NCBI GenBank assembly: GCA_036563665.1
Contig: DATCLY010000036.1
Location: 62,001 to 126,000 of the forward strand
DNA length: 64,000 bases
Direction: 5' to 3'
Source of the DNA: FEN-1219 sp036563665
GTDB taxonomy: Bacteria > Pseudomonadota > Gammaproteobacteria > Steroidobacterales > Rariloculaceae
Shown: one piece after another, positions 47,268-56,560 of the stretch
How the letters are laid out: every line of letters starts with the position of its first letter
Position numbering within the stretch: position 1 is the first letter of the stretch
Made by a program: the position numbers and the translations under genes
Notes under the pieces: generated by a model
The model's input: only the letters and a program-made list of their open reading frames with translations
What the model was told of the DNA's origin: nothing
Databases searched by the model: none

Positions 47268-49292
47268 CTACGGGGCGAGGGCCTGCTCGAGCTCGGGGAG
47301 GCTCGTGACGGGTGCGTGGCAGGTCGTGCCCTCGCACACGTAGGCGACGGCGCCGCCGTCGCGGGCCTTGCGCTCGCCGAGCAGCTTGGGCAGCTCGCCC
47401 GCGTCGGCCGGGATGCGGAAGGCGAGCCGGCGAGGGTGATAGCCGCGCTCGAGCACGCGGCCCCATTCCGCGAGCGCCCGGTCGTCGCCGCGCAGCACGA
47501 CTACCTGCGGCGGCTCGAGCAGACGGTCGAGCACGCGCAGCAGCGTCGCGTGCGCGTCCGGGTAGCGGGTCAGGGCGTGCAGGCCGGCCCGCAGCACGCG
47601 CTCGGCGGCCGCGAGATAGCGCTCCTCGCCGAGCACGTGCCCGAGCTCGAGCAGCGCGAGCGCGGCGACGGCGTTCCCTGCCGGCACGGACTCGTCGGCG
47701 AACGGCTTCGGTTTGTGGATCAGCCGCTCGTGATCGTTGGCCGTGAAGAAGAAGCCGCCGGCCGGGTCCTCGAAGTGGGATAGCAGCACGTCCACGAGCT
47801 CGCATGCGAACGCGAGATCGCCGTCCCGCCAGCGGCACTGCGCGAGCTCCAGCACGCCGGCCGCGAGGAAGGCGTAATCGTCGAGATACGCCGCGAAGCG
47901 CGCCCGCCCGTCTTTGTACGTGGCCCGCAGGCGCCCGTCCCGCCAGAGCTCGGCGCGGATGAAGTCGAGCGCCCGCTCGGCGGCCGCGGCCAGATCCGGC
48001 CGCTCGAGCCGGCGCGCGGCGCGCGCGAGGGCGCGGATCATGAGGCCGTTCCACGACACGAGGATCTTGTCGTCGCGCCCGGGCCAGACGCGCCGCTCGC
48101 GCACCGCGAGCAGCTTGCGGCGCGCCCGCTCGAGCAGCTCCGCGTCCGCGGCGTCGGCGGGCGGCTGCACGAGATGCAGGTGCCATGCGCGCTCCTCGAA
48201 ATTCGCGGGCCGCTCGAGGCCGAAGGCCCGCTTCGCGACGCGCGCCTCGTCGGCGTCGAGCGCCGCGTCGATCTCCGCGGGCGTCCAGAGGTAGAACCTG
48301 CCTTCTTCACCCTCGGAGTCCGCATCCAGGGTGGAGTAGAACGCGCCGCCCGGGTGCCGCATGTCGCGCAGCACCCACTCGGCGGTCTCGGCCGCGATCC
48401 GGCGATAGAGCTCGTTGCCGGTGGCGGCGAACGCGTCCGCGTAAACGGTGAGCAACGCGGCGTTGTCGTAGAGCATCTTCTCGAAGTGCGGGATCGCCCA
48501 CCGCCGATCCACGCTGTAGCGGAAGAACCCGCCGCCGAGCTGATCGTAGAGGCCGCCCAATGCCATGCGCTCGAGCGTCCGTTCCACCATCGCGAGCGCC
48601 CGCTCGTCGCGCTTGCCATCCGGTCCGCCCTGCGAGCGCTCGAGCAGGAGCTCGAGGCCCGTGGCATGCGGGAACTTGGGCGCGCCGCCGAAGCCGCCGA
48701 ACTCCGCGTCGAAGGTCTGCTCGAGGCGTGCGCGGGCGGTCCGCAGCGGGGCCGCGTCGAGCGCCGCGAAGTCGTCGGCCGAGCCGGCATCGATGTCGCG
48801 CAGCGTGCGCACGAGCGCCGCGCCCTGCTGCGCGATCTCGTCGCGGTGCTCGCGGTAGTGCCGCTCGATGGCGATCAGCACGTCGCGGAACGCCGGCATT
48901 CCGTAGCGCGGCTCCTTGGGGAAGTACGTCCCCGTGAAGATCGGCAGGTGCTCGTCGGGCGTGAGGAACACCGTGAGCGGCCAGCCGCCTGGGCGGCCGG
49001 TGAGGAGCTGGTGCGCCGTCTGGTAGATCTTGTCGAGGTCCGGGCGCTCCTCGCGGTCCACCTTGATGTTGACGTACAGCGCGTTCATGAGCTCGGCCGT
49101 GCGCTCGTCCTCGAACGACTCGTGCGCCATCACGTGGCACCAATGGCAGGCCGAGTAGCCGATGGAGAGCAGGATGGGCTTGTCGGCGCTGCGCGCGAGC
49201 GCGAGCGCCTCCTCGTTCCACGCGTACCACTGCACGGGGTTGTCCGCGTGCTGCAGGAGGTACGGGCTGGTTTCGTTGGCGAGGGCGTTCAT
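47268..49292 (-). CDS. YyaL/SPATA20-type thioredoxin-like DUF255 protein
   Basis: The 674-residue protein has an N-terminal thioredoxin-like DUF255 domain (about 1-160) with SACHWCHVMAHESFED, whose CxxC is intact, and a long alpha/alpha-toroid region (about 180-600) like N-acylglucosamine epimerases. It ends with a cysteine-containing VCEGTTCHAPV. The start NALANETSPYLLQHADNPV is nearly invariant in the family. The biochemical function is not established. The ATG lies six bases from a TACAGT hexamer and has no Shine-Dalgarno. Confidence 0.93.
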   Translation of the reverse strand: MNALANETSPYLLQHADNPVQWYAWNEEALALARSADKPILLSIGYSACHWCHVMAHESFEDERTAELMNALYVNIKVDREERPDLDKIYQTAHQLLTGRPGGWPLTVFLTPDEHLPIFTGTYFPKEPRYGMPAFRDVLIAIERHYREHRDEIAQQGAALVRTLRDIDAGSADDFAALDAAPLRTARARLEQTFDAEFGGFGGAPKFPHATGLELLLERSQGGPDGKRDERALAMVERTLERMALGGLYDQLGGGFFRYSVDRRWAIPHFEKMLYDNAALLTVYADAFAATGNELYRRIAAETAEWVLRDMRHPGGAFYSTLDADSEGEEGRFYLWTPAEIDAALDADEARVAKRAFGLERPANFEERAWHLHLVQPPADAADAELLERARRKLLAVRERRVWPGRDDKILVSWNGLMIRALARAARRLERPDLAAAAERALDFIRAELWRDGRLRATYKDGRARFAAYLDDYAFLAAGVLELAQCRWRDGDLAFACELVDVLLSHFEDPAGGFFFTANDHERLIHKPKPFADESVPAGNAVAALALLELGHVLGEERYLAAAERVLRAGLHALTRYPDAHATLLRVLDRLLEPPQVVVLRGDDRALAEWGRVLERGYHPRRLAFRIPADAGELPKLLGERKARDGGAVAYVCEGTTCHAPVTSLPELEQALAP

Positions 49293-49369
49293 CGGGCCAC
49301 TGTAGCACGCTCGGCCCTGGCCGGCCGGGAGGGGTGCCGTTTACACTACGGCCGCCGAACCGCCGGGTG

Positions 49370-50176
49370 ATGCCTCTGTTCGTATATCCCGACTTCGACC
49401 CCGTCGCGATCAGCATCGGGCCCGTGCAGATTCGCTGGTACGGCCTCATGTACCTGGCGGGATTCCTCGTGGGATGGCTCGGCGCCCGCGCGCGGGCCAA
49501 GCGGCCCGGCAGCTTCATCCAACCCGTGCAGGTGGACGACCTGATCTTCTACTGCGCGTTCGGCATCATCGTGGGCGGGCGCGTGGGCTACATGCTGCTG
49601 TACCCGAGCGGACGCGAGTCGCTCTTCAGCGATCCCCTGAGCCTGTTCAGGATCTGGGAAGGCGGCATGTCGTTCCACGGCGGCCTGCTCGGCGTGCTGG
49701 TGGCGATGGCGCTCTTCGCCCGCAAGCTCAAGCAGCCGTTCTTCGTGGTGACCGACTTCATCGCGCCGTGGGTGTCGCCCGGGCTCGGCTTCGGCCGCAT
49801 CGGCAACTTCATCAACGGGGAGCTCTGGGGCGCCACCACGAGCCCCGACGCGCCCTGGGCCGTCATCGTGGACGGCCAGGCGCGCCACGCGAGCCAGCTC
49901 TACGAGGCGTTCCTCGAAGGCCTCGTGATGTTCCTCGTGCTCTTCTTCTTCTCGGCGCGGCCGCGGCCCACCATGGCCGTGTCGGGGCTGTTCCTCGTCC
50001 TGTACGCCGTGTTCCGCATCCTCGTGGAGTTCGTGCGGCTGCCGGACGACCCGCCCGGCTACCTCGCGTTCGGCTGGCTCACGATGGGGCAGGTGCTGTC
50101 GGCGCCCATGCTGGTGGCCGGTGTGGTCCTGCTCGTGCTCGCCTACCGCCGCAAGCGCTATCCTGCGCCCGCATGA
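49370..50176 (+). CDS. lgt: Prolipoprotein diacylglyceryl transferase Lgt
   Basis: Lgt adds the diacylglyceryl group to the lipobox cysteine, the first step in lipoprotein maturation; Lnt at 4.9 kb does the last. The 268-residue polytopic protein has the signatures RWYGLMYLAGFLVGW, GGMSFHGGLLG and GFGRIGNFINGELWG. ATG 49370 (MPLFVYPDFDP) matches the family start. The lgt-thyA pair, overlapping by four bases, is as in E. coli. Confidence 0.96.
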   Translation: MPLFVYPDFDPVAISIGPVQIRWYGLMYLAGFLVGWLGARARAKRPGSFIQPVQVDDLIFYCAFGIIVGGRVGYMLLYPSGRESLFSDPLSLFRIWEGGMSFHGGLLGVLVAMALFARKLKQPFFVVTDFIAPWVSPGLGFGRIGNFINGELWGATTSPDAPWAVIVDGQARHASQLYEAFLEGLVMFLVLFFFSARPRPTMAVSGLFLVLYAVFRILVEFVRLPDDPPGYLAFGWLTMGQVLSAPMLVAGVVLLVLAYRRKRYPAPA

Positions 50177-50967
50177 GACAGTACCTCGAGCTGCTGCGCA
50201 CCATCCGCGAGCGCGGCGTGGAGAAGAGCGACCGCACCGGCACGGGCACGAAGAGCATCTTCGGCTACCAGATGCGCTTCGACCTCGACGCCGGCTTCCC
50301 GGCGCTCACCACCAAGAAGCTGCACCTCAAGTCGATCATCCACGAGCTGCTGTGGTTCCTGAACGGCGGCACGAACGTCGCGTACCTGCGCGAGAACGGC
50401 GTCACGATCTGGGATGAGTGGGCGGACGAGAACGGCGACCTCGGGCCGATCTACGGCTTCCAGTGGCGCTCCTGGCGCGCGGCGGACGGCCGGCGGATCG
50501 ATCAGATGCAGCGCGTGCTCGACACGCTGCGCTCCGATCCGCACTCGCGCCGCATGGTGGTGAGCGCCTGGAACGTCGGCGAGCTCGAGCAGATGGCCCT
50601 GGCGCCGTGCCACGCGCTGTTCCAGTTCTACGTGGCCGGCGGGCGGCTGTCCTGCCAGCTCTACCAGCGCAGCGCCGACGTCTTCCTCGGCGTGCCGTTC
50701 AACATCGCGAGCTACGCGCTGCTCACGCACATGGTGGCGCAGCAGACCGACCTCCGCCCCGGCGAGTTCATCTGGACGGGCGGCGACTGCCACCTGTACC
50801 TCAATCATCTACGGCAGGCGGACGAGCAGCTCGCGCGCGAGCCGCTGCCGTTGCCGCGGCTCGTGATCAAGCGCCGGCCGCCGTCGCTCTTCGAGTACCG
50901 GTTCGAGGACTTCGAGCTGGTCGACTACCGCGCGCATCCGCCGATCCGGGCGCCGATCGCCGTCTGA
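50173..50967 (+). CDS. thyA: Thymidylate synthase ThyA
   Basis: ThyA methylates dUMP with methylene-THF. The 264-residue length is that of E. coli ThyA, with RTGTGTKSIFGYQMRFDL, the catalytic cysteine in LAPCHALFQF, QRSADVFLGVPFNIASYALL and GDCHLYLNH. ATG 50173 overlaps the lgt stop (ATGA), and its own stop shares a base with the next ATG. Confidence 0.97.
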   Translation: MRQYLELLRTIRERGVEKSDRTGTGTKSIFGYQMRFDLDAGFPALTTKKLHLKSIIHELLWFLNGGTNVAYLRENGVTIWDEWADENGDLGPIYGFQWRSWRAADGRRIDQMQRVLDTLRSDPHSRRMVVSAWNVGELEQMALAPCHALFQFYVAGGRLSCQLYQRSADVFLGVPFNIASYALLTHMVAQQTDLRPGEFIWTGGDCHLYLNHLRQADEQLAREPLPLPRLVIKRRPPSLFEYRFEDFELVDYRAHPPIRAPIAV

Positions 50968-51437
50968 TGCGCGCCTCCGGACGGACCGTCGTTTTCGTCG
51001 GCGCCGTCGTGCTCCGGGACGACGCGGTGCTCCTCGTGCGCCAATCTCCCGGACACCCCCTCGAGGGTCGGTGGACGGTGCCGTGGGGCCGGCTCGAGGA
51101 CGGCGAGTCGCCGGCGGCGGCCGCGCTGCGCGAGCCGTGGGAGGAGGGCGGCGTGCGCGCGGGGGTGGAAGGCCTGCTGGGCGTCCAGGAGCTGCCGAGC
51201 CTGCAGCCGGGCAGCTTCGCGCTCGTCTATCTGTGCAGGCATGCCGGCGGCGAGCCGACGCCCCGCGATCGCGAGACGGACGCCGCCGCGTACCACACGC
51301 TCGCGCAGCTCGACGAACTGCGGGAGCCCATGGAGCCTTGGTCGGACTGGCTCGTGCGCCGCGTGCTGTCCGGGCGCTTCGTGCTGACACGATCGCAGGC
51401 AGACAATCCCTTCGACCCTCGCTCGAGCTTCCTGTAG
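50967..51437 (+). CDS. Nudix hydrolase
   Basis: The 156-residue protein contains a Nudix box GRLEDGESPAAAALREPWEE near residue 40-60 that fits GX5EX7REUXEEXGU except for proline at the first hydrophobic position. The catalytic EE pair is intact. It shares one base with the thyA stop, so it may clean nucleotide pools in step with dTMP synthesis; the substrate cannot be read from sequence. Confidence 0.87.
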   Translation: MRASGRTVVFVGAVVLRDDAVLLVRQSPGHPLEGRWTVPWGRLEDGESPAAAALREPWEEGGVRAGVEGLLGVQELPSLQPGSFALVYLCRHAGGEPTPRDRETDAAAYHTLAQLDELREPMEPWSDWLVRRVLSGRFVLTRSQADNPFDPRSSFL

Positions 51438-51564
51438 CCGATTAGCGACGGGGGTCCTGTTCTTGCGCCGACGGTGGCTCTACACTGCCGGCTGCCCGTC
51501 GCCGGCACAGCGCGCCACGGCGGGACGCACCACTTCCGTCAGGCTTCAACGAGGACCCGTGGGG

Positions 51565-51789
51565 ATGCTCGACGTCCACGTCATCGCCTTGGTTGCGATC
51601 TCGTTCTTCTCCTTCGTGACGGGCACGGTCATGCGCAAATGGCCGGAGAAGGTGCAGGAGCACGCCGGCAACATCGATCCGCTGCTCTCCCTGCTGTCCC
51701 CGCGCGTTCATCGCGCGATGATCGAGGTGTGCGGCGTCGCCCTCGTGACGCTGTCCATGGTGGCGCTGCTCGCGATCGCGCTGATCTGA
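51565..51789 (+). CDS. Small two-helix membrane protein
   Basis: The 74-residue product has hydrophobic segments at about 4-20 (VHVIALVAISFFSFVTG) and 52-74 (VCGVALVTLSMVALLAIAL), separated by a charged region (MRKWPEKVQEHAGNIDPLL). ATG 51565 has GAGG ten bases upstream; GTG 51559 is also in frame. No family is recognised. It stands alone between the Nudix gene and a secreted protein gene. Confidence 0.6.
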   Translation: MLDVHVIALVAISFFSFVTGTVMRKWPEKVQEHAGNIDPLLSLLSPRVHRAMIEVCGVALVTLSMVALLAIALI

Positions 51790-51929
51790 CGGGCCAGCCG
51801 CGACGCCCGCGCCGCCGGCTTTATTTTCCGCGGACGGCGCCCTACCATCGAACCACGAGGCATCGGCGGCAGGCCGCCGGCCCTCGGCGCGAGGGCCGCG
51901 GCCGTCGTCCTGCACCGGGGAGGTGGGAC

Positions 51930-52625
51930 ATGAAGCGCGTGTCGATCCTGGCCGCCGCGTCCACGCTCGCGGCGCCTTACGCCCAGGCTACCGAGTTGCC
52001 GATGCTGGAGGGAGCGAGCGTCGCCGGCGTGCTCGAGGCGCTGCGCGCCGACGCCAGCGCGCAGTTCGTCGTGCAGCACGGGTGGATCGTGGTCGCGAGC
52101 CGCGAAGGCGACGACGCCGTGCAGTGGTTCTTCACGCCCGAGGGCCATCCGGCGCACCCGTCCGTGGTGAAGCGCACGGCGCTCGAGCGCGACGGCGTGG
52201 GCGTCATCGAGCTCACGGCCCTGTGTCACGCCGAGCAGGCGAAGTGCGACCAGCTCATCGACGACTTCCGGCAGATCAGCGAGGTGCCGAGGCCCACGCC
52301 GCTCGCGGAGCAGGTGCTGCTCGAGGTCGGCATCGCGATGAACCGTCACGGCCGCCTGCACATCAGCCGCATGCTCACGGAGCAGGGCAAGGCGGCCGAG
52401 ATCCGCATGGACGACTTGCTCAAGGTGGTGATCGTGCCGACCCTGGACGAGGCCGGCGCGGTCACGTTCTGGGCGGCGCTGTACGAGTTCGACGACGGCG
52501 ACTACCGGCTGGTATCCGAGCCCAGGCTCGCGTCGCCGGACGGCGGCACCGCCGCAATCCGGCTATCGTCCCGGTCGGGCAACGACTTCGATTTCTACAT
52601 CACGCCGCTGGTCGCGGCGCGCTAG
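51930..52625 (+). CDS. Secreted protein of unknown function
   Basis: The 231-residue product has a short signal peptide (MKRVSILAAASTLAAPYAQA) and a predicted periplasmic alpha/beta body with two cysteines (LTALCHAEQAKCDQLIDDF), possibly a disulfide. A strong GGGGAGGTGGG ribosome site supports ATG 51930. I recognise no family. The 140-base region before it holds TACCAT around 51842, a possible -10. Confidence 0.7.
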   Translation: MKRVSILAAASTLAAPYAQATELPMLEGASVAGVLEALRADASAQFVVQHGWIVVASREGDDAVQWFFTPEGHPAHPSVVKRTALERDGVGVIELTALCHAEQAKCDQLIDDFRQISEVPRPTPLAEQVLLEVGIAMNRHGRLHISRMLTEQGKAAEIRMDDLLKVVIVPTLDEAGAVTFWAALYEFDDGDYRLVSEPRLASPDGGTAAIRLSSRSGNDFDFYITPLVAAR

Positions 52626-52656
52626 TCCTGGCGGCGCTGCGGCACGCCGGGTCGTC

Positions 52657-53148
52657 ATGACGGCGCCCGAGCGGGGCATGGGCAAGCGCGCGAAGACGGT
52701 GGGCGTGATCTCGGACACGCACGGGCTCGTGCGGCCCGAGGCGAAGGCGGCGCTCAGCGGCTGCGACGCGCTCGTGCACGCGGGCGACATCGGCAAGCCG
52801 GACGTGCTGGACGAGCTCCGCGAGCTCGCGCCGCTCACCGCGATCCGCGGCAACGTGGACAAGTGGGCGCGGGACTTGCCGGACACCGAGGTGCTCGCGT
52901 TCGAGGGCCGGCACTTCTACGTGATCCACAACGTGCGCGACCTCGACCTCGATCCCGCCGCCGCGGGCTTCGACGCCGTGATCAGCGGGCACTCGCACGT
53001 GCCGAAAGTCGAGACGCGCGACGGCGTGCTGTACGTCAATCCCGGCAGCGCCGGCCCACGTCGTTTCAAGCTGCCCGTCGCGGTCGCGCGAATCCACGTG
53101 AGCCCCGAAGGCTTGAGCGCCGAGATCGTCGAGCTCTCCCTCTCCTAA
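52657..53148 (+). CDS. YfcE/MJ0936-type metallophosphoesterase
   Basis: The 163-residue protein has the calcineurin-like metal motifs in order: GVISDTHG, VHAGDIGK, IRGNVDKW and ISGHSHVPK, with NPGSAGPRRF near the end, as in YfcE phosphodiesterases. ATG 52657 or 52678 could be the start. It ends next to a REP and composite element D and converges on kmo. Confidence 0.92.
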   Translation: MTAPERGMGKRAKTVGVISDTHGLVRPEAKAALSGCDALVHAGDIGKPDVLDELRELAPLTAIRGNVDKWARDLPDTEVLAFEGRHFYVIHNVRDLDLDPAAAGFDAVISGHSHVPKVETRDGVLYVNPGSAGPRRFKLPVAVARIHVSPEGLSAEIVELSLS

Positions 53149-53149
53149 G

Positions 53150-53362
53150 GTGGGAGCGGCTTTCCAGCCGCGATTCTTCCTACCGCCAAAGCTCGCGCAA
53201 ACGCTTCGCGGCGTGGATTGCATGTGCCCCTTCCAGGACGCTCGCGCGCAGGGACGCGCGCGCGAGCGTACATGGACGTATTCACAGCGGTCCTGGAAGG
53301 GGCACATGCAAGCCGCGCCGCCTGCGGCGACGCACGAATCGCGGCTGGAAAGCCGCTCCCAC
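53150..53362 (-). repeat. Composite palindromic element, copy D, bracketed by inverted REPs
   Basis: REPs at 53150-53173 and 53339-53362 face each other around the palindrome 53208-53321. Its arms read GCATGTGCCCCTTCCAGGAC and GTCCTGGAAGGGGCACATGC, perfectly paired though both differ from the other copies. The inner hairpin is GCGCGC/GCGCGC instead of GCGCAC/GTGCGC. Orientation is as in copy B. It lies between convergent yfcE-like and kmo genes. Confidence 0.87.
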
Positions 53363-53380
53363 CTGGCGGGGTGGCCGCGC

Positions 53381-54712
53381 CTACAGCTCGCGGTCGACGA
53401 GCTCCGCGGCGAGCGCGAAGTCGATGTCGTCGAGCGTCGTCGCCTTCGCCGTGAGGCGGTGCAGGATCGCGCTCTGCACGGCGCCGCGGCGCCGCGCCTC
53501 GACGTAGCTGATCTCCGGGTGGAACATCACCATCGAATAGCGCGGAATGAAGCGCCCCGGAAAGCGCCGCTCGAGCTCGAAGGACAGCGCGCTGCGGAGC
53601 TGGAACTTGGGATCGCGCACCTCGTCGCGCATCTCGCGGTAGTTCTCGAGCGCCATCTCGGCGATGGCGCGGGCGTTCGGCGCGCGTTCCTCCTCGAACT
53701 CGCGGAACGTCGCGGCCCAGTTCCCGCCGTGGCGGTCGAGCAGCCGATCGAGCGCCACGCAGTCCTCGAACGCCGCGTTCATGCCCTGCCCGTGGAACGG
53801 CACGATCGCGTGGGCCGCGTCGCCCACGAGCAGCACGCTCCCGCGCAGGCTCCAGGGCGAGCAGCGCACCGTGCCGAGGACGCCGGTGGGGTGCGCGGCG
53901 AACTCCTCGCGCAGGCGCGGGATCAAGGGCACCGCGTCCGGAAACTCGCGTGCGAAGAACGCCTGCACGTCGCGCTCGCGCACCGTCGCGAAGCTCGGCT
54001 CGCCTTCGTGCGGCAGGAACAGCGTGGCTGTGAAGCTGCGGTCGAGGTTCGGCAGTGCGATCAGCATGAAGCCGCCCCGCGGCCACACGTGCAGCGCGTT
54101 CGGATCGAGCGCGTAGCCGCCGTCCGGCGCGGGCGGGATCGTGAGCTCCTTGTAGCCGTGATCGAGCAGCTCCTCGCGCGCCTCTAGCACACCGGCCGCC
54201 GCGAGCGACCGTCGCACGTCGGATCCCGCGCCGTCCGCCGCGAGGACCACGTCCGCTTCGAGCACCGTGCGCCCCGCGGGGGACTCCACGACGGGCCGGC
54301 CCGTCGCGACGTCGACGCCGACGCAGCGGTGGCCGAAGCGATACTCGACGCCGTGGCGCTGCGCCGCGATCTCGTAGAGCAGGGCGTTCAACGCGGCGCG
54401 CGACACGGAGTAGATCTGCTCCCCCTCGCGCTGACCGTACGGCGCGAGCCGCTGCGTGCCGCCCTCGTGGACCATGCGGCCGCGCATCGGGATCGCGAGG
54501 CGCATCACGTCGGCGTCGGCGCCGGCCGCGCGCAGCGCGGCGATGCCGCGGGCCGCGAGCGCGAGGTTGATCGACCGTCCGCCGCGGTCGTTCGGCGTGA
54601 AGCGGGGGCTGCGCTCGATGACGAGCGGGTTCCGCCCGCGGCGCGCGAGCAGGATCGCGAGCAGGCTGCCTGCCGGGCCGCCGCCGACGATGACGATGCG
54701 TTCCCCGCTCAT
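53381..54712 (-). CDS. kmo: Kynurenine 3-monooxygenase
   Basis: KMO hydroxylates kynurenine with NADPH and O2. The 443-residue flavoprotein has the FAD motif VIVGGGPAGSLLAILLARRG at 6-25, the family block DRGGRSINLALAARGIAALR, the VLAADGAGSDVRR block and LVGDAAHAIVPFHGQGMNAAFED. ATG 54712 overlaps the kynU stop (ATGA). With kynU and nbaC it forms an operon turning kynurenine into quinolinate precursors. Confidence 0.94.
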   Translation of the reverse strand: MSGERIVIVGGGPAGSLLAILLARRGRNPLVIERSPRFTPNDRGGRSINLALAARGIAALRAAGADADVMRLAIPMRGRMVHEGGTQRLAPYGQREGEQIYSVSRAALNALLYEIAAQRHGVEYRFGHRCVGVDVATGRPVVESPAGRTVLEADVVLAADGAGSDVRRSLAAAGVLEAREELLDHGYKELTIPPAPDGGYALDPNALHVWPRGGFMLIALPNLDRSFTATLFLPHEGEPSFATVRERDVQAFFAREFPDAVPLIPRLREEFAAHPTGVLGTVRCSPWSLRGSVLLVGDAAHAIVPFHGQGMNAAFEDCVALDRLLDRHGGNWAATFREFEEERAPNARAIAEMALENYREMRDEVRDPKFQLRSALSFELERRFPGRFIPRYSMVMFHPEISYVEARRRGAVQSAILHRLTAKATTLDDIDFALAAELVDREL

Positions 54713-56007
54713 TCGTCGAGCACCTTCGCGAGCGCCTGCACCGCGTCGTAGACGTCGCGGAAGCGGTTGTAGAGCGGCACGGGCGCGAGCCGCAGCACGT
54801 CGGGCTCCCGCCAGTCGCCCACGACGCCCGCCGCGCGGAGTCGCCGCGCGAGCTCGCGGCCGTCGCGGGGCGCCGGCACGATGCGCAGCGACAGCTGGCA
54901 CCCGCGCCGCTGCGGCTCGGCCGGCGTCAGCACCTCCACGCGGCCCGGGAGCTTCGCCTCCAGCAGGAACTCGAGGTATCGCGTGAGCCGCTCCGACTTC
55001 GCGCGCAGCCGCTCGAGCCCGGCCTCCTCGAACAGCGCGAGCGACGCCGCGAGCGGGGCGAGCGAGAGGATCGGGGGGTTGCTGAGCTGCCAGGCGGCGG
55101 CCCCCGCCATGGGACGGAACTCGCGGTCGGCCGCGAAGCGCCGCTCCGGCACGTGCCCCCACCAGCCGGCGAGCCGCGGCAGCCCCGCTTCGGCCGCCGC
55201 CCGCTCGTGCACGAAGCAGCCGCCGACGGCGCCGGGGCCCGCGTTCAGGTACTTGTAGCTGCACCACACCGCGAAGTCCGCCCCCGAGCGGTGCAGCGCG
55301 AGCGGCACGTTGCCGACGGCGTGCGCGAGGTCGAAGCCGATGCGGCAACCGTGCTTGCGCGCCGTTCTCACGGCGGCCGCGAGGTCGAGCGCCTCGCCGG
55401 TGAGGTACTGGACGCCCGGCAGCAGCACGAGTGCCACGCGCTCGCCTTCGCGCTCGAGGAGCGCGTCGAGGGCATCCGGGCCCAGGCTGCGAGCACCGGC
55501 GGGCGGCGCGAGCTCGAGCAACGCCTCGGCCGGATCGAGCCCGTGCCAGCGCAGCTGCGACTGCACGGCGTAGCGATCGGACGGGAAGGCATTCCGCTCG
55601 ATCACGATCTTGTAGCGGTCCCGCGTCGGCCTGAAGAAGCTGACCAGCATGAGGTGTAGGTTCACGGTCAGCGTGTTCATGGCCACCACCTCGCGCGGCA
55701 TGGCGCCCGTGAGCTCGGCCAGGGGCGCCGCGAAGCGCTCGTGGTAGTCGAACCAGCCGCTGCCGGCGCCGTCTGCCTCGAAGTGGCCGTCCACGCCGCG
55801 CTCGGCCCAGCGGTCGAGCTCGCGCTGCACGAGGCGCGGCGCTTCCTTGGGCATGAGGCCGAGCGAATGGCCGCAGAGATAGACGAGCGTGCGCGCGCCG
55901 TCGCGCGGCAGGGCGAAGCGGCGTCGGAACGCGCCGAGCTCGTCGTCGGCGTCCAGCGCCCGCGCGCAGTCGAGGCTCGGGTCGAGCCGCCGGCGCAACG
56001 CGTTCAT
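54709..56007 (-). CDS. kynU: Kynureninase
   Basis: Kynureninase cleaves 3-hydroxykynurenine to 3-hydroxyanthranilate and alanine. The 432-residue PLP enzyme has the Schiff-base lysine K252 in CSYKYLNAGPGAVGG, GFDLAHAVGNVPL and the early YLCGHSLGLMPKEA. ATG 56007 is used; a GTG two codons upstream is in frame. It lies between nbaC and kmo. Confidence 0.95.
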   Translation of the reverse strand: MNALRRRLDPSLDCARALDADDELGAFRRRFALPRDGARTLVYLCGHSLGLMPKEAPRLVQRELDRWAERGVDGHFEADGAGSGWFDYHERFAAPLAELTGAMPREVVAMNTLTVNLHLMLVSFFRPTRDRYKIVIERNAFPSDRYAVQSQLRWHGLDPAEALLELAPPAGARSLGPDALDALLEREGERVALVLLPGVQYLTGEALDLAAAVRTARKHGCRIGFDLAHAVGNVPLALHRSGADFAVWCSYKYLNAGPGAVGGCFVHERAAAEAGLPRLAGWWGHVPERRFAADREFRPMAGAAAWQLSNPPILSLAPLAASLALFEEAGLERLRAKSERLTRYLEFLLEAKLPGRVEVLTPAEPQRRGCQLSLRIVPAPRDGRELARRLRAAGVVGDWREPDVLRLAPVPLYNRFRDVYDAVQALAKVLDE

Positions 56008-56047
56008 CGCCACGCGCGCAGACGCCGCGCCGCGCCGTTGGGCGCCG

Positions 56048-56560
56048 TCATCGCGGGGGCATCACCGTGCCGCAGCGCTTGCAGGTGCGCTTCTCCTCGC
56101 TCGAGTAGAAGCGCTCGAACACGGGCGGCAGGTCCCGCACGATATCGGAGACGTGCAGGAACTCTTCGTGCAGCTTGTTGGCGCAATTGGGGCAGAACCA
56201 CAGGAAGCCGTCGAGCTCGTGGGGCGCCCGCACGCGCTCCACGACGAGGCCCACGGTGTTCGCGAAGCGCTGCGGCGAATGCGGCACGCGGGGCGGCAGC
56301 AGGAAGAGCTCGCCCTGGCGGATGGGGATGTCCACGAAGCGCCCGTCCTGCACGGTCTTGAGCAGCATGTCGCCTTCGACCTGGTAGAACAGCTCCGCGC
56401 CTTCGTCGACGTGGTAGTCGGTGCGGGCGTTCGGCCCGCCGACCACCTGCACGATGAAGTCGTTCGGCAGGTAGACCTGCTTGTTGCAGACCGGCGGCTT
56501 CAGGTGCTCGCGGTTGCGCTCGATCCACTCGAGGAGATTGACGGGGGCTGGGATGCTCAT
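56048..56560 (-). CDS. nbaC: 3-Hydroxyanthranilate 3,4-dioxygenase
   Basis: This non-haem iron dioxygenase opens the ring of 3-hydroxyanthranilate; the product cyclises to quinolinate. The 170-residue cupin has iron ligands H50, E56 and H94 (DYHVDEGAELFYQ, PPRVPHSPQR) and the second, rubredoxin-like iron site of bacterial enzymes, C123xxC126 and C160xxC163. It is first in nbaC-kynU-kmo. TAAGAT lies eight bases before the ATG with no Shine-Dalgarno. Confidence 0.95.
   Translation of the reverse strand: MSIPAPVNLLEWIERNREHLKPPVCNKQVYLPNDFIVQVVGGPNARTDYHVDEGAELFYQVEGDMLLKTVQDGRFVDIPIRQGELFLLPPRVPHSPQRFANTVGLVVERVRAPHELDGFLWFCPNCANKLHEEFLHVSDIVRDLPPVFERFYSSEEKRTCKRCGTVMPPR

Noticed and set aside
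51463..51486. TTGCGC and TACACT as a promoter for the small membrane gene
   Set aside because: The spacer is only 12 bases, too short for sigma-70; no other -35 fits well.
29155..53362. Possible CRISPR-like array from the recurring palindromes
   Set aside because: The copies are kilobases apart, in both orientations, without regular spacers or cas genes.
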